From Phymorhynchus buccinoides (Eukaryota; Mollusca; Gastropoda; Neogastropoda; Raphitomidae): a stretch of DNA of 64,000 nucleotides. The notes beneath the pieces are model-generated. The model was not told the origin of the DNA. It did not search any database and saw only the letters and a list, made by a program, of their open reading frames with translations. Made by a program: the position numbers and the translations under genes. Below, one piece after another: positions 10,989-22,931 of this stretch; within the stretch, counting starts at the first letter, position 1, and each line of letters starts with the position of its first letter. The stretch spans positions 39,088,048-39,152,047 of the forward strand of contig CM065682.1 of NCBI GenBank assembly GCA_017654935.2, given 5' to 3'.

Positions 10989-11540
10989 TAAAACCCCGTC
11001 CTTTCTATCTACTTCTTCTTGCCAAAAACTTGCGAATACAATTAAAAAAGCTATATAGCAGAGTTATTCCCTTTCATTTGATGACGTCATCAGTAACATC
11101 ATCATTACCTTATATGGCACTCAATGTTTAAAACCCCCCACTAAATATGAAATGTATCATGAGATAATAATAAATGTATACTTGCTGTACCTAACTAATA
11201 TGATTCTGATTATTGAAGCCAAATATCCACTATTAATGGGGAACAAAGTTTATATTTATATGATAGGCCTATTTCCATTTCCAAAGAGAACTCAATTAAA
11301 ATCAGTGCATGAACTTTGAACTTTTTTTCTAAAATAACCAACATAAATAAATGCATACATAAATAGGGGGAAAGTAATAATAATAAAAATGAATCTGTAT
11401 GCGAAAAATAGACAATAGCGATTGACCCCAAAACATGTTTTACTCTGAAGAACGTATCTTGAATCCTCCACCAAACGATTTCAATCCTTTTTTCTTTTTA
11501 GTTATGCCAGGGACAGACAGATAAACGGTAGGACAGACAG

Positions 11541-11548
<8 letters not shown>

Positions 11549-11599
<51 letters not shown>
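11549..11599. repeat. (GA)n microsatellite
   Basis: Pure GA tract just after a (GACA)n-like stretch. Confidence 0.97.
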
Positions 11600-11603
<4 letters not shown>

Positions 11604-11799
11604 CAGAAATGTTTTAATGTAAATTGGCCATGGGCCACAATACATCACGAGGAAGGGGGAAATCTATACTATCAAACATAAGAGTTAAAGCTAATCGAAA
11701 GATCCAAACTCATTCACACTCCATTCGCATCAACATTATCAGTTTAAATATAAGATAACTTGTGCTTACAAACATAATCAAAACTAGCCTAGGGATCCA

Positions 11800-11946
<147 letters not shown>

Positions 11947-12092
11947 CAACTTCCTTCAAAATGGGAGGAAAAAAACCACCCTTCAAAGACATAGAAGAAA
12001 TGATTTCAAAATGACCACACTTCACACCTAACTATTCGAGCTTTCGATATTTTATTACGATCTGTTCTTCATAGAACATAGGAGAAACTCAC

Positions 12093-12235
12093 CGATGTTC
12101 GATGGTCAGCAAAATGGGCAGAAGAAAACAGTGCAGCAGCGAACGAAGTTGACCACAGCGAGACAGCACGTGGTCCGTTCGCCTTTCTTGCCCTCGCCAG
12201 ACGCGATGACGTCAGACGCTCACAGAACAAGGTGG
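12093..12235 (-). other. Candidate non-coding first exon / promoter region
   Basis: A locally GC-rich, CpG-containing stretch reads on the minus strand into a consensus donor (CATCG|GTGAGT, donor at 12087-12092). It carries a perfect TGACGTCA near its start. Nothing coding is evident. It could be the 5' end of a leftward gene, perhaps the one with the exon at 956-1117, but no link can be shown from sequence alone. Confidence 0.3.
12207..12214. promoter_or_regulatory. TGACGTCA (CRE-type) palindrome
   Basis: Perfect 8-bp CRE consensus in the CpG-containing patch. CREs are bound by CREB/ATF bZIP factors. Its role here is inferred from composition and the adjacent donor only. Confidence 0.35.
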
Positions 12236-12237
12236 GT

Positions 12238-13106
12238 TAAAGCCTAGACACTGCATACGATTGGATTCACTACGATCCGATTTTGACATTTGTGAGGCAT
12301 GATTGACGTGAAATTATACTGTCTAAATAAATCTGATGAAACCCTACTAGTTATGTTCACTATATTTTTGTAGTCTCCCGTACACGAATCTGATAAAATA
12401 TCTTATTTTTCGCAATCACTGTTTCCCTGCCACAGAGACAAAAAGTGTTTGAACTTGCTTGGATATTTCAACTCTCTCACAGGGTTTTCACCAGTAATGA
12501 TTCAAACCATGTGAGAGGGTTGAAATATCCAAGTAAATGAACACTTTTCAGGGCTGGACCTAAGTTTTAAAGGGATGAGGGCTAATTTATGGAAGGTACG
12601 AGGCACCTAGGGGGAGTCCGGGGGCATGCTCACCCGGAACATTTTTAAATCCGAGAAGCAAAATAGTGCAATATGGGCATGGAATAAAGGACTAATGCCA
12701 TTACTGTTCATATCCCTATTGAAACATGTTTCGAACCATTAAGTACACATCATGCTGCTTCCACACTGGCCTACAAAAGGGAATGACCATAACACATACA
12801 CGTGGCAATGTCATCATATTCCTCCTCAACTGACAAATCAAATATGTTGAACGGAAGATTTTTTTATTAAAAAGGGTGGGGGCTGTAGATATTTTTAGAC
12901 GGAAGTATTTCACGTGAATCATGACTCACAGACATCGTTTCTGTGGTAGGGAAACAGTGATTGTGATTAAATGCCAGAGTATAGCTAGTGAACGAAAACA
13001 GTAGTTATTTTTAGACGGAAGTATTTCACGTGAATCGTGACTCACAGACATCGTCACAATCGTATTGTATTGGGGTCAAATCGTTTGCAGTGTGGCTAGG
13101 CTTTTA
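12238..13106. mobile_element. DNA transposon remnant with imperfect TIRs
   Basis: The left end (AAAGCCTAGACACTGCATACGAT) is matched in reverse complement at the right end (atcgtttgcagtgtggctaggcttt). Inside are a hairpin (arms about 12447-12485 and 12512-12548), an inverted pair around 12414-12437 and 12940-12967, and a direct duplication of about 50 bp (12893-12943 and 13008-13058). A segment around 12330-12370 resembles the interior of 16704-16994. No intact transposase. Confidence 0.65.
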
Positions 13107-14206
13107 GCAAGGCTCGTGTTTCACGAAGTTTACAAGCAGGCATAGCACGTGCACCGCGAACGGGTCTTTATCTTTTGAGAAAGATATTTTAGAATTTACG
13201 AGTTTTGTTTTACCACGTTATAAACAACAAACGGTTAAAAGTATTCCAAAGGAGCTACAAACAAAGAATAATAATGCACTGAAAGCTTTCAATTTTTACC
13301 TATAATGGACTTTTGTCCCCCCAAAAAAAAGAAAAGAAAAAAAGGATTAAATATTATTAAGTCTTTGCTTTTTGCTTCTACGTGGAAACAAACAAACAAA
13401 AGACAGAAAGGAACTGACAAGACATTGACCTTGATTTTGAACTTATCTTTTTTAGCAGTCATTAACCTCTACTTCTTTTATCAGCATCACCCCCAAGGAA
13501 GGTACCAGGGCACAGTTTAAACCGCCAGAATAAACCTTCGCCAGGGAAGAACTCCCGCGAAGCGAACGAGCGGGGCGTAACTGCTAGTGTATGAATTTTA
13601 AAACAATCACCCTAAAGACCGGCCCTTCATTCCTTCAACTTGCCAGGCAAAGTGCAAAACATGATGGCTCCAAAGTGGCATCATCTGTCCATTGTATTCC
13701 AACTACAGGTGCAAAAGACGCGGGAAAATATTATGGGTTTTACAAGGAAACCATGTGAAAATGTGGCCACAGCTTTTTATCATTTACAGAGAGTTTATTT
13801 CCCCGCATGGCGTCAAGTGAAAACCAAAAGGTACTATCCACCTTCTTTATTTTTTGTATGATAGTACTTTCTGTTGGTTTTTGGTTTTTGACGGTGGTAA
13901 ATCCCTCCTTTAAAATCCTGGCAGCACGATTTACTGTGTGTTGTGAAAGATGGGTGATAATGCGTGTCTCCCCATTTTCACTTTTTGGCCTACACGGTTA
14001 AGCTTATATTACCTGTATCATCCAAAGTGAATGGACACGAAGGACTCGAAACGAGTCATAATCGTCATCAGCTTAACAATTTTCACCTTTTTTTGTGTGC
14101 ACTCCCAGTTCTATGATAACCGGAGGAACATTGTGATGGGAATGAAGGCCGTCTGTGTCTCTCTTCGCGCATGTGCGTCTGTATGTGTCATGATGAGATT
14201 GTTGGT
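13107..14206. other. Non-coding stretch
   Basis: AT-rich DNA with short A runs. The frames of about 60-70 codons here show no domain or splice context. Nothing recognised. Confidence 0.5.
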
Positions 14207-14453
14207 TTAACCCTTTCACCGCCAATGTCACATTTTAGCACCACGATGGTTTAACACTCATGTCACTGAAAGACATCAAATCAGGACCTGTTATCCAAAG
14301 ACCATATTTTCTTAACTTTGGGAGGCAAGGATAGGCCTAACGTTATACATGTCACAGACAAATTTCCAATATTGTAGATACATTTTTGTTTCTCTACCCA
14401 GTTAAGCTTAATGGTATTTTGGGCTACAAAATGGCTGGCGGCGAAAGGGTTAA
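14207..14453 (-). mobile_element. TTAA-flanked MITE, family P1, copy 1
   Basis: It has TTAA on both sides, starts CCCTTTCACCGCCA and ends with its imperfect inverse (TGGCGGCGAAAGGG). About 240 bp, no frame. Three further copies are at 23665-23908, 23905-24148 and 62662-62907. TTAA duplication with CCC-starting termini is the signature of piggyBac-type elements; the class is inferred. Confidence 0.85.
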
Positions 14454-14459
14454 TGTCCT

Positions 14460-14770
14460 ATTAGTCGTAGACTCTTAAAGACAATGTTCATGAAAACTTG
14501 GTCCTCCTGTAGATGAAGATGATGACGATGAGACAGAAGTCGAGACGTAGCATGGATGATCCCGGTAACATTGCGGACCCTTGCATGTAGGGGTTCGCCG
14601 TCTGAAATTGGATCATTCGGACTGAGTCCGAGTCGTGACGTTGTTTCTGTCCTTGATGCTTTAGGTGTGATCAGCATCGGCGTCGCGATAGGAGATGGAA
14701 AGCATTGTGAGACAGCCCAAGGTTGTCGCTGGTCTCCTGTAGTCCGCTTGCTTGTCGTTGGTTTGGTGAG
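14460..14770 (+). repeat. Dispersed ~310-bp repeat, copy 1
   Basis: Matches 43290-43610 in the opposite orientation over most of its length, for example CATTGTGAGACAGCC, CTCCTGTAGTCCGCTTG and GGACTGAGTCCGAGTC-like blocks. It is less AT-rich than the surroundings and opens several frames, none with a recognisable domain. It could be a piece of an old retroelement. Confidence 0.7.
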
Positions 14771-16179
14771 CAACCCTTCCCTCCAAGGCCGTCTTCAGGA
14801 CCACCGGGCGGCCTGCTCCGTACCTAGGTGTTGGCGTCGTCAACACACGGGCAGAAGACGCACGGTCGAGTGGAACAGTCTTTGCAGGCGGATGATTCCC
14901 CCCAGTAGGCAAGTGGTTGAGCCGGACCCACTTAAGCCAGCCTTGGAAAACTTGCAACTGGCGCCTGCCGGGCATCGGCGGTCTTGTTGACTCAAAGGCC
15001 AACACTGCAGAGATGATCCATGTTGCCGTAAGCTTACATCGCCCCGTCCGCATGTCAAGTCAACCAACACCCGTGGTGAGGGAGGAAGACGTACTGCGCC
15101 GCCCTGGTATGTGTCGTTGTATGCATACCTTTATATTCCACTCCATAGCACCTAAACTACTGAACCAATCTTAACAAAACTTGGTAGAATGCTCGCCCGT
15201 GCATTGACGTCAATGCCCGTCATGACAGGTTCACACAAACGGCAAAGCCATATAAACATACTCCCAGCTGATCGTGGTTTGTTTTATTACAATGAATATC
15301 GTCAAAGATATGCCTGTGAAGCCATAACTTACTTGTTATCAATTAATTTAAAACCGTATTTTTCATCATCGATGAGTCTATTGAACTCTATTAAACATTA
15401 AAGAGAGACAGGGCAAAATGGGAATAGGGCTAAACAAGACAGGGCAAAAAGGACACTCACGTAAACATTGGAGAGAAATGGTAACAAGGCGAAACAGGAA
15501 CAGGGCGAAATGGGATGTCTCTTCCGCAAAGATGAGACCCCGTGAAGTCAGTTCACCCAATAGCAAGCTATATAAACGTACTCCAAGCGAAATCGATTTT
15601 TTAAAATGATAATTGCGTTCCGGTCGCCACAGTCAAGGTTCATTGGACTGGTTATGATAAAAACTGGCTGACATGTCTCCCCATGTCCTGGTAAGGGTAG
15701 TTCACTCCATTGGCAAGACATAAACTTATCAAGTGAGTTTTGTGTTGTTGTAGTTGAACTGGGAGTCTGTTTACATGTCTTGTTGCCTTGTACGTGTTAA
15801 GTCAAAGGCCTAAGTGAAAAGTGACAGTGAGATTGAAGAGAGAGGTTAAGGTTAAACCCACAGAAAGCACTGACACAGCCCAAACCTCCACCAAAGGGAC
15901 CATTCAAGCTTCAATTTACTTTTAAGTCAGTCGACCATATGGGCTTTAGATGAAACATCACACTGCTTATCTGAAAGAACATCTATTTTTCTGTATCCAT
16001 CGATTGACTGTTAACAGGTGAATTTTTGCTTGGTTGATCACATGATGCCCTAAATATCCATGAAGAAATTCAGTACGGTCCGTAAATACTGGATGAGCAA
16101 CCCTGCCAACTAATGTAAAAAAAAAGGGGGGACAAACAAATAAAATTCTACAATTCCTGTGCCCGAATGATAATCTTGA
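14771..16179. other. Non-coding stretch with degenerate short repeats
   Basis: A motif of the type ATATAAACgTACTCC recurs near 15250 and 15570, and similar text about sudden-spaced TTCAC..CAA..GC occurs near 15540 and 15700, suggesting decayed repeats. An acagggcaaaatggg motif repeats around 15406-15510. No gene recognised. Confidence 0.4.
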
Positions 16180-16500
16180 TCCCCTCGTGGGGACACTGGG
16201 GGCAAGTCTTCCGTACAAATAGTTCCCCCACCTTCTGTAAGTTCTGTGCTTGTAACTTCCTCTAATCTGTCTCTCTTTGACTCTGCCTTGTTCCTTGCTT
16301 TGTGTCATCTACTATCTTTCTGACTGTTGGCCCATTCTCCTGCCTTTTTTCCAAAACAAATCTTCCATATAGTTTTCTCCTTTGAGCTCCTCCGAAATCG
16401 GAATGTGTCGGCTGAATGCAGCGAGGACACCAGTGAAAGCTAGAAAACGGCCACATACGTACCCTTCGTGGCCTTATGGCCCAGGAACGCAGAAGAAGAC
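16180..16500 (+). repeat. SINE-like dispersed repeat, longest copy
   Basis: 16180-16295 matches 31985-32098 in reverse complement (TACAAATAGTTCCCCCA, AACTTCCTCTAATCTGTC). The 3' part (16370-16500) matches pieces near 26176-26266 and 56660-56785 around GAGCTCCTCC, a cttcttcttc tract and CCCAGGCCAT-type text. This is a dispersed retroposon-like family; no A/B box could be assigned with confidence. Confidence 0.65.
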
Positions 16501-16703
16501 AAATAAGAAGATAATCATGATGAACTCCAAAGAAGAAAATGACATTATGTAGATGACAACCAAACCCTTGACCCAAATTTAAAATCAAATCATTATTTTG
16601 CTTTGAAGTTACGATCTTTAATTATACACAGACAACCAGACAAAGTGAGAAACCTAGCCTCCTTGGCGAGGGTGCTTAGAGTAAGTGGGGAAGAGATCAA
16701 AGT

Positions 16704-16994
16704 GGCCGATCCACGTGTCCAACTGCAGTAGTACGACTATCTCATGAAATCTTACTAGTTTCGTTCACCAATTCATGTTGACCCCAATGCACGAATATGA
16801 TGGGGAAAAAATCTAACATAGAAATAGAAATATTTCATCAGATTTGTGTATGGCTATCTACAATTATAGATTAGTGAACGAAACGTAGTAGGGTTTCAAC
16901 AGATTCGTTTAGTCAGTTGTATTTCAAAAGATTCGTGCCTCACAAACGTCGAAGTTGGATATCGTACGACTGCAATTAGACGTGTGGATCGGCC
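16704..16994. mobile_element. MITE with ~35-bp terminal inverted repeats
   Basis: The left end GGCCGATCCACGTGTCCAAC is matched in reverse complement at the right end (gacgtgtggatcggcc), and the TCGTACGACTGCA block continues the TIR inward. About 290 bp, no frame. The interior resembles part of 12238-13106, suggesting a shared parent. Confidence 0.8.
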
Positions 16995-17156
16995 CCTTCA
17001 GGTGGAAGGGGGCAAGGAAGACAGGTGGTGAGGGGAGATAATGGAATGGGATCGTGGTAATTGTAGCCTTCAATGCTCCGTTTTCTTTCACACGGTTTGA
17101 CCCTGCTTTTCCGTCTATAATGCTCACATTTAGCATCATTAATTGTTGATCTGGGA

Positions 17157-17482
17157 CGGTTATTCAGTTGGGAGATAGCATTTCTTTCAGACAATTATCA
17201 AGTTTCATAAATGAATGGTATGCGCAGACGCTAAAATACATACTCACACTCACCAATGAGTAGTTTGGTAGACAAAGACAAGTGCAGTTTTCTATGGTCA
17301 ACCATTATGTAGGCCCAGATCGTTATTTAGTTGGGAAAGTTGCTTTTCTTTCAGACAATTAGCAAGATTCATAAATGAGATGGTATGCGCATGACCTAAA
17401 ATACATAGGACACTTGGAATGAGCTAGTAAGGTAGCACAATGACAAGTGCATGCTTCTATCGTCAACCATATGTAGGCAGGT
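17157..17482. repeat. Tandem duplication, ~163 bp x 2
   Basis: Two consecutive diverged units share AGTTGGGA, CTTTCAGACAATTA, TGGTATGCGCA and CTAAAATACATA blocks. No gene seen. Confidence 0.75.
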
Positions 17483-18057
17483 CTGTTCAACATAGAGCAA
17501 AGGTATACAACTTGACCTCAAGTTGTTTACCACATTATCTCATACATCGTGTTTGCTTTTAGTCAGTTTTACACAATTTAGCAATGTATTGCTTCCTTTG
17601 GTGGATATGTGTGCGTTATTGTGTGTGTGTGTGTTTGCGTGAGCATGCACGAAAGAGAGTGAGAGAGAGAGAGAGACAGACAGACAGGCAGGTAGAGAAA
17701 TAGAGAGACAGACTTAAGACAGGGGGCAGGGGTAGGGGGTTAAACAGTTTTCATTAAAGTTGTTTTAAAATAAGAAAAGCAAACAGGATTGCCATTTTGT
17801 ATTCATACACCCAGGCCAGGAGTTAAAAGACTAAGAAGCAAACGACAAGTGAAGAGACAAAGAACTGACCCACCACCACCATCAAAACAAAGGGGGGGAA
17901 AGAAGAAGAAGAAGAAAATAAAAGAAGAAACAAAATAAATAAAATGGTAGTCTGCCACAAACACAATCCAAGTCAAAATCCAACAGTATGTTCCTTTTTT
18001 ATTGTTAATAAAAACAGAAGAGGCACAATGGTAGGTAATATTAATTCATACCACAAT

Positions 18058-18060
<3 letters not shown>

Positions 18061-18118
<58 letters not shown>
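18061..18118. repeat. (GA)n microsatellite
   Basis: Pure GA tract. Confidence 0.97.
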
Positions 18119-18120
<2 letters not shown>

Positions 18121-18489
18121 CTTAAAGTTCTGATACTGTACTACACACATAAAAAAATGAATCAAGCAGTTCAGTTTGGACCTTTAGTGTCAAGCTGATA
18201 TGTTTAAGAACAGACCAAGAGCACCAATAATAAAACAGGCTTGAAAAGCGGTCAGTTACATATATAAGGAAAAAGAGAGTATAATAAGTACCCTTCTTCA
18301 AGTATCATACATTAGTTGTCTTCACAAAGGCTGAACATTTAGATTTTGAAGACTAGGACTCGCCTCTAGCCGCAACCCTGTATCAATCCTGTTGAAGAGG
18401 CTCGTGAGGACTAGGGCATGAGCAAAGAATGCTCTTATTTGTAATTACATGAATGCAAGAACAACTAACTTTTATGTTAATTTCAATCT

Positions 18490-18720
18490 TCTTTGGAGCC
18501 ACCTTGTTCGAATGATTAGAGCTGCCGTCTTGCACTCAAAAAAGGTTTGCGGGTTGGGGGTTGATTACAGTGGAGTCGTGTCCTTAGCAAAGACACTTTA
18601 TTACTGCTATATTCCTCACTCCAGCCAGGTGTATGGGTAGCTGACTTCAGTTGATGGAAGTAAAGGTGATGGAAGGAAAGGGTTAGGCTTCACCTTCCAA
18701 TACTGAGCCAAGACATAGTG
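18490..18720 (+). repeat. tRNA-derived SINE, probable
   Basis: A tRNA-like head with a decayed B-box-like GCGGGTTGGGGGTTGATT is followed by a conserved-domain-like body (GTGTCCTTAGCAAAGACACT, then CCTCACTCCAGCCAGGTGTA). That body resembles the central domain widespread in invertebrate and vertebrate SINE superfamilies. Boundaries are approximate. Confidence 0.55.
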
Positions 18721-19837
18721 AACGATTATTTTACTGCACCGATACCTTACCTATCTCTTTATTGGGAGCAAAAAAAAATCTGGCTCTGACACATTTGTGT
18801 TGAAAGAAGGGAATTGTTTAAAAAAACAACCCAGAAAAAGCAAGGACCTTTCCAGATTGTCCGGTTCAGTTGAGTGTAATGTTATGTGAATTTCACTTAA
18901 AATTTCCGAAACACACACATTGTGAAAGTTCAGGAACCTTTCGAGAGAGAAGATGACTCCAAAGCTAAGAGAAAAATGGCACAGGAGATGCAATGATGGT
19001 AGAATTGACAAGTTTTGTCTTAAAGACTTTAATGAACCAGTTCAAGACCTGAAAGGAAGAAAACACAGGGGGGGGAGGAGGAGGCAGACATTTATGTGCA
19101 TTACAGCAAATCAACTGAACACAAGCTTTGTTTAAAGCTAATAAAACATATTATTAATCAATATCTTTAGCAGCTGAGACGATTAAAAAAAAAAAAGTAC
19201 ATGAATACAGATTAAAAAAAAAAAGCATGTCCATAAATATTTTGTAGTGAAAACATGCAATTAGCTTTTAATGCAAGAACTTTATCTACAGTCAGCAAAA
19301 CTGAGGAATTTGTAGTGGAATGGTAAGGATGATAGAATAGATTAATAAATTGTACACATCTATTTAAAACAAAACATTCTGCATGCTCAAGTTAAACATT
19401 CAAGATAAACTTGCTAAATTCTTAAATGAATGCCCATTTAAACGCACATTTGTGAACTGATCACCAGTGCAATGTACTTTTGAGTGTGCGAGTACATATG
19501 TGTGATGATATGTATGGTAATAATGTTTCCTTTAGTAATAGTTCATATGGTTCTGGACATTTGAGTGTGTTAGCGTGAGAATGTGATGGATAGTGGAGGA
19601 GGCAGGAGTTTATGATGCTTGTATGCTAGGGTTTTAATAGACATTTAGTGACACTGTAAAGCGCACAGAGCTGAGACGATAAGCACTGGTCTTAATAATA
19701 AAATAAATAAGCCATGTCATGTTTGAAAGTGGGCAAATGTGCAACACCCAAAAAAAGAACATTCACAAAATCAAAATAAAAACATTTAAGATATGCACAC
19801 ATGTTGAGGCATTTACACATCTGTTTGTATCAATATG
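18721..19837. other. AT-rich non-coding stretch
   Basis: Poly-A runs and a short CGCACAGAGC repeat-tail-like motif near 19660. No gene recognised. Confidence 0.5.
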
Positions 19838-20005
19838 TACCATATTTTCCGCAAGATAAGGCTACCCCCCAAACGTTACACAAAATTCAAATTTTGCTAT
19901 TACACTTTCTGACTGTTTTGTTCATCACATTATAAGGAGCATGGATCTCAGCCGGGGGGGGGGGGGGGGGCGGGGGTATCGCCTAATAGTCGGTAAAATA
20001 TGGTA
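19838..20005. mobile_element. TA-flanked MITE, family M1, copy 1
   Basis: TA on both sides, with ends TACCATATTTTCCG and CGGTAAAATATGGTA that are inverted copies. The interior shares ACACAAAATTCA and TTATAAGG..C text with 59629-59786. It contains a poly-G run (about 19955-19972). Probably a Tc1/mariner-type non-autonomous element. Confidence 0.8.
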
Positions 20006-20194
20006 CACTCCATAAACAACCATAACAAAAGAAAATACAGTTGTCTAATAATAATAGTGAATCATTTATATAGCGCACTCCTCCACCAAATGTGGAGCTC
20101 TATGCGCTTAGCAACAACAAAAATTAAAAGCAAGAAATTCAACAAAAACAAAACAAATAATCACTCACACACATGCAAATAGGCATGCACATAC

Positions 20195-20516
20195 CCCCCC
20201 CCCCCCCCCCCCCCCACACGCACGTATGCACACATGCACACCATTACCATCACCACCACTCACCCCACCCACACATACACACACGTATGCACACATACAC
20301 ACCATTACCATCACCACCACTCATCCCACCCAAGAACACTCACCCCACCCACACATACACACAGGCACGCACGTATGCACACATACACACCATTACCATC
20401 ACCACCACTCACCCCACCCACACATACACGCACGTATGCACACATACACACCATTACCATCACCACCACTCACCCCACCCAAGAACACTCACCCCACCCA
20501 AGAACACAATACATAA
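20195..20516. repeat. Poly-C tract and CA-rich minisatellite
   Basis: A run of C (about 20196-20215) leads into repeated ACCATTACCATCACCACCAC blocks spaced about 62-108 bp apart with CACAC and CACGTATG spacers. Overlapping His/Thr/Pro-rich frames are artefacts of this repeat. Confidence 0.9.
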
Positions 20517-20545
20517 TACAATCAGTTGAATAAAGCATCAACACT

Positions 20546-20596
20546 CTCTCTCTCTCTCTCTCTTTCACGCACGCACTCTCTCTCTCTCTCTCTCTG
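20546..20596. repeat. (CT)n microsatellite, interrupted
   Basis: Two CT tracts split by a TTTCACGCACG segment. Confidence 0.95.
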
Positions 20597-20713
20597 TCTG
20601 ACTCTCTCGCAACAAAGCCAAAACCGTTACCGATTTTTGTGCCAATTTCCTGAGGCTGGGACCTCTCCAACTGACCAGCAGTGAATAGGGCCTTGGCTTT
20701 AGAAAAATAAAAT

Positions 20714-20890
20714 TACAGTGGAACCTCCCTTATAAGACCTTCAAAAATCATCCAAAATGAGGTCTAAGGGAGGGGTCTTATAAGGGAGGTTATTTTAATA
20801 CTTACAAAGAAGGGCAATGTCTCAGAGAAGTAGGTCTTGTGTGGGAGGGAGTCTTATAATGGGAGGTCTTATAAGGGAGGTTCCACGGTA
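20714..20890. mobile_element. TA-flanked MITE with CAGTGGAACCTCCC termini
   Basis: It begins TA-CAGTGGAACCTCCCTTATAA and ends with the near-perfect inverse before TA. The interior carries a second inverted copy of the CTTATAAGGGAGG end. Tc1/mariner-like by its TA duplication (inference). Similar, more decayed ends occur at 47906-48093 and 61595-61774. Confidence 0.85.
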
Positions 20891-21014
20891 TAGTCCATCT
20901 TTTATATTCTATACACTCTGACATTAGTCTCAAGTTGGGGCCAATAGAAAAGCAAGAGCTGTACAATCAATGATTTTGTGTGCAGTTGTAGTGGAAACCC
21001 AAGGTGCAGCTTAA

Positions 21015-21388
21015 GGGCGGGGACACATCAGTACTTGGAAATCCCATGCGCAATCCGTACATAAGTAAAAGAAAAAGGAAAAAATAAGCAGAAGTACCAT
21101 TTTGGTGCATTTTATTTGATGCATTAATACATCTGTATCGATAAAAAATCGGGACTTTCCTGGAGTTGCACTGCCTCCGGGCATTGCCTCCAGGATCGTT
21201 CCCACCATCTTTATATCTACTAATGTCCCATATGTGTCTGTTTCAGACTGGAGGACATTAAACGGATTTTCATTCGAAAAAATAAGCACACATGCCCGTA
21301 TTTCCCCTAATACAGTGTAATGTTTTTCCTTCTTTCTTTTACTTATGGGTTTCCGTGCGTACATTCCGCGTCAGATGTGTCCCCGCCC
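21015..21388. mobile_element. PIF/Harbinger-like MITE, itself holding another repeat
   Basis: TIRs GGGCGGGGACACATC / GATGTGTCCCCGCCC are flanked by the 3-bp duplication TAA (21012-21014 and 21389-21391). Subterminal text (GCGCAATCCGTACATAAGT) matches the PIF-like MITEs at 21569-21759 and 33671-33861. A minus-strand copy of the six-copy dispersed repeat sits inside (about 21121-21275), so insertion is nested three deep with repeat R. Confidence 0.85.
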
Positions 21389-21568
21389 TAAGTCTTCTGT
21401 GGATGACTATGACACTCAAACTAGGGGACATTTGCACTGGAACTTAGTGCTGCAACCAAGGGGATTAGTTGGCCTTTGGGGACCTTCCACAACACCAGCT
21501 GTTGTAAAGTCCTTTTAGACGAAGAGTGGAGATTTATTTATTTATTTATAAATTTTCCATCGCACTTA

Positions 21569-21759
21569 GGCCGTGTTCACACATAAGCGGATATTCCATG
21601 CGGAAACCTGTGCGCAATCCATAAATAAGTGAAACAAAGAAGGGAAAAGATTTGCGCACGTGTCCGAATTTCCCCTATATGCGTAGACTTTTATCCTTCT
21701 TTCTTCCACTTATTTAGGGTTTCCTGTACGGAACTTACACGTTTAATGTGAACCCGGCC
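21569..21759 (-). mobile_element. PIF/Harbinger-like MITE, copy 2
   Basis: Starts GGCCGTGTTCACAC, ends GTGAACCCGGCC, with TTA on both sides (21566-21568 and 21760-21762). About 190 bp. It is the reverse-oriented relative of 33671-33861. TIR shape and TWA duplication indicate PIF/Harbinger (established family trait). Confidence 0.88.
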
Positions 21760-22010
21760 TTATCCCTTAAGCTCTAAGCGCTTCAAGCCACACCAGGGGT
21801 ATAAAAGGAGGTAGGCACGAGGCGTGCTCCATCATTTGAATCGCTGCGCACCACTGCCAGGCAGAACTTTTTCGACTAGCGAGACCCGATCCCTGGAATC
21901 GGTTGCTTTGCCTTTAATGTTCTTTGGGCGAGACTTCTCTACTGCAGTATAAACACATCTTAGCCCTGCCTCCCAGAATAGCAGTCACCTCTTCTATCTG
22001 GAAGTCATGA

Positions 22011-22747
22011 TTGGACGCGACTGACTGGCACACAGATTCACTGCAACTGTAAATAAATGTTTAGTCGTTAAAGAACCTGTCAAATGCTATTGTTAAAAGC
22101 GCTGTTTTTATTTTTCTCAACAATAAGCTTTTTGACAATAAAGTTTCAAAACTACAACAGCAAAGTGTTAAACCATGGTAAGCAACAGACAGATTGAAAT
22201 AGTAAAAAACACACAAAAAACACACTAATATTTTGCAAATGGGAAAAATCAGCTAAGCACTTTACCAATTTAGATGATATGTTACAATTTAAACATTATA
22301 TACAAAATATAATACCTTTCTTTCTTCATAAAAATTATGTTACTATATGTGGGACCCCAATACTTACAATTCAAAATATTAAAATGGTAGATAAAGCTGA
22401 ACACCAATGCCTCTTTTGCCGCATAAACATAAATTATTGTTAAAAGCATGGAAAGGCCAACGCAAAAATATACATTATTAAAACTTCCACACAACGTGAG
22501 TAAACGTGGTGAGAAACGCACCTAAATAAAATGTATGTACAGCCTAAGGGAATGGCATATTATGAAATAAACATCCGTAGACACATGTATTGATATATGC
22601 ATGTTTATACGCAAATGAGCACAGTAGAAATGATTGATGGAGTCAAGGTTTAAGGGGGGGGGAAGAGAAGAAAATAGAGACAAAGACAAGGGGAAGATAA
22701 ACATCCAGTCTCTTTTCCATATATGAGTAGTGAGGACAGAAACACTG
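22011..22747. other. AT-rich non-coding stretch
   Basis: No gene or repeat boundary recognised. Confidence 0.5.
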
Positions 22748-22931
22748 GTTATGTCCCTTTGAAACGTGACACATTTTACACATCGATAGGCCAGTTGAAT
22801 TCTCCGTTCAAGTTCGAGTTTTTGGATAGCCTCCACTGTGAATAGTGTACACGTCCGCACTAACGATAACTCTATCAGCCCGGTTCGCCGAGCTTTTAAG
22901 TAATCCATCTTACCCTTTTAGAATATCTTTG
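22748..22931 (+). repeat. Dispersed repeat, copy 2 (partner at 1249-1385)
   Basis: The longer of two copies, sharing TTTTTGGATAGCCT, TATCAGCCCGGTTCGCCGAG and TTACCCTTTTAGAAT with the left-end copy. Confidence 0.75.

Larger units (their letters stand above)
20938..22010 (+). repeat. Old dispersed repeat R, copy A, split by two MITEs
   Basis: Segments 20938-21011, 21392-21530 and part of 21900-22010 match 50222-50790 in the same order (GAGCTGTACAAT, then GCAGCTTA, then ATTTGCACTGG..CTAGTGCTGCA and GGCCTTT.GGACCTTCC). The second copy lacks the inserted elements at 21015-21388 and 21569-21759. Confidence 0.75.

Noticed and set aside
20173..20533. His/Thr/Pro-rich frames
   Set aside because: Low-complexity CA-rich minisatellite.
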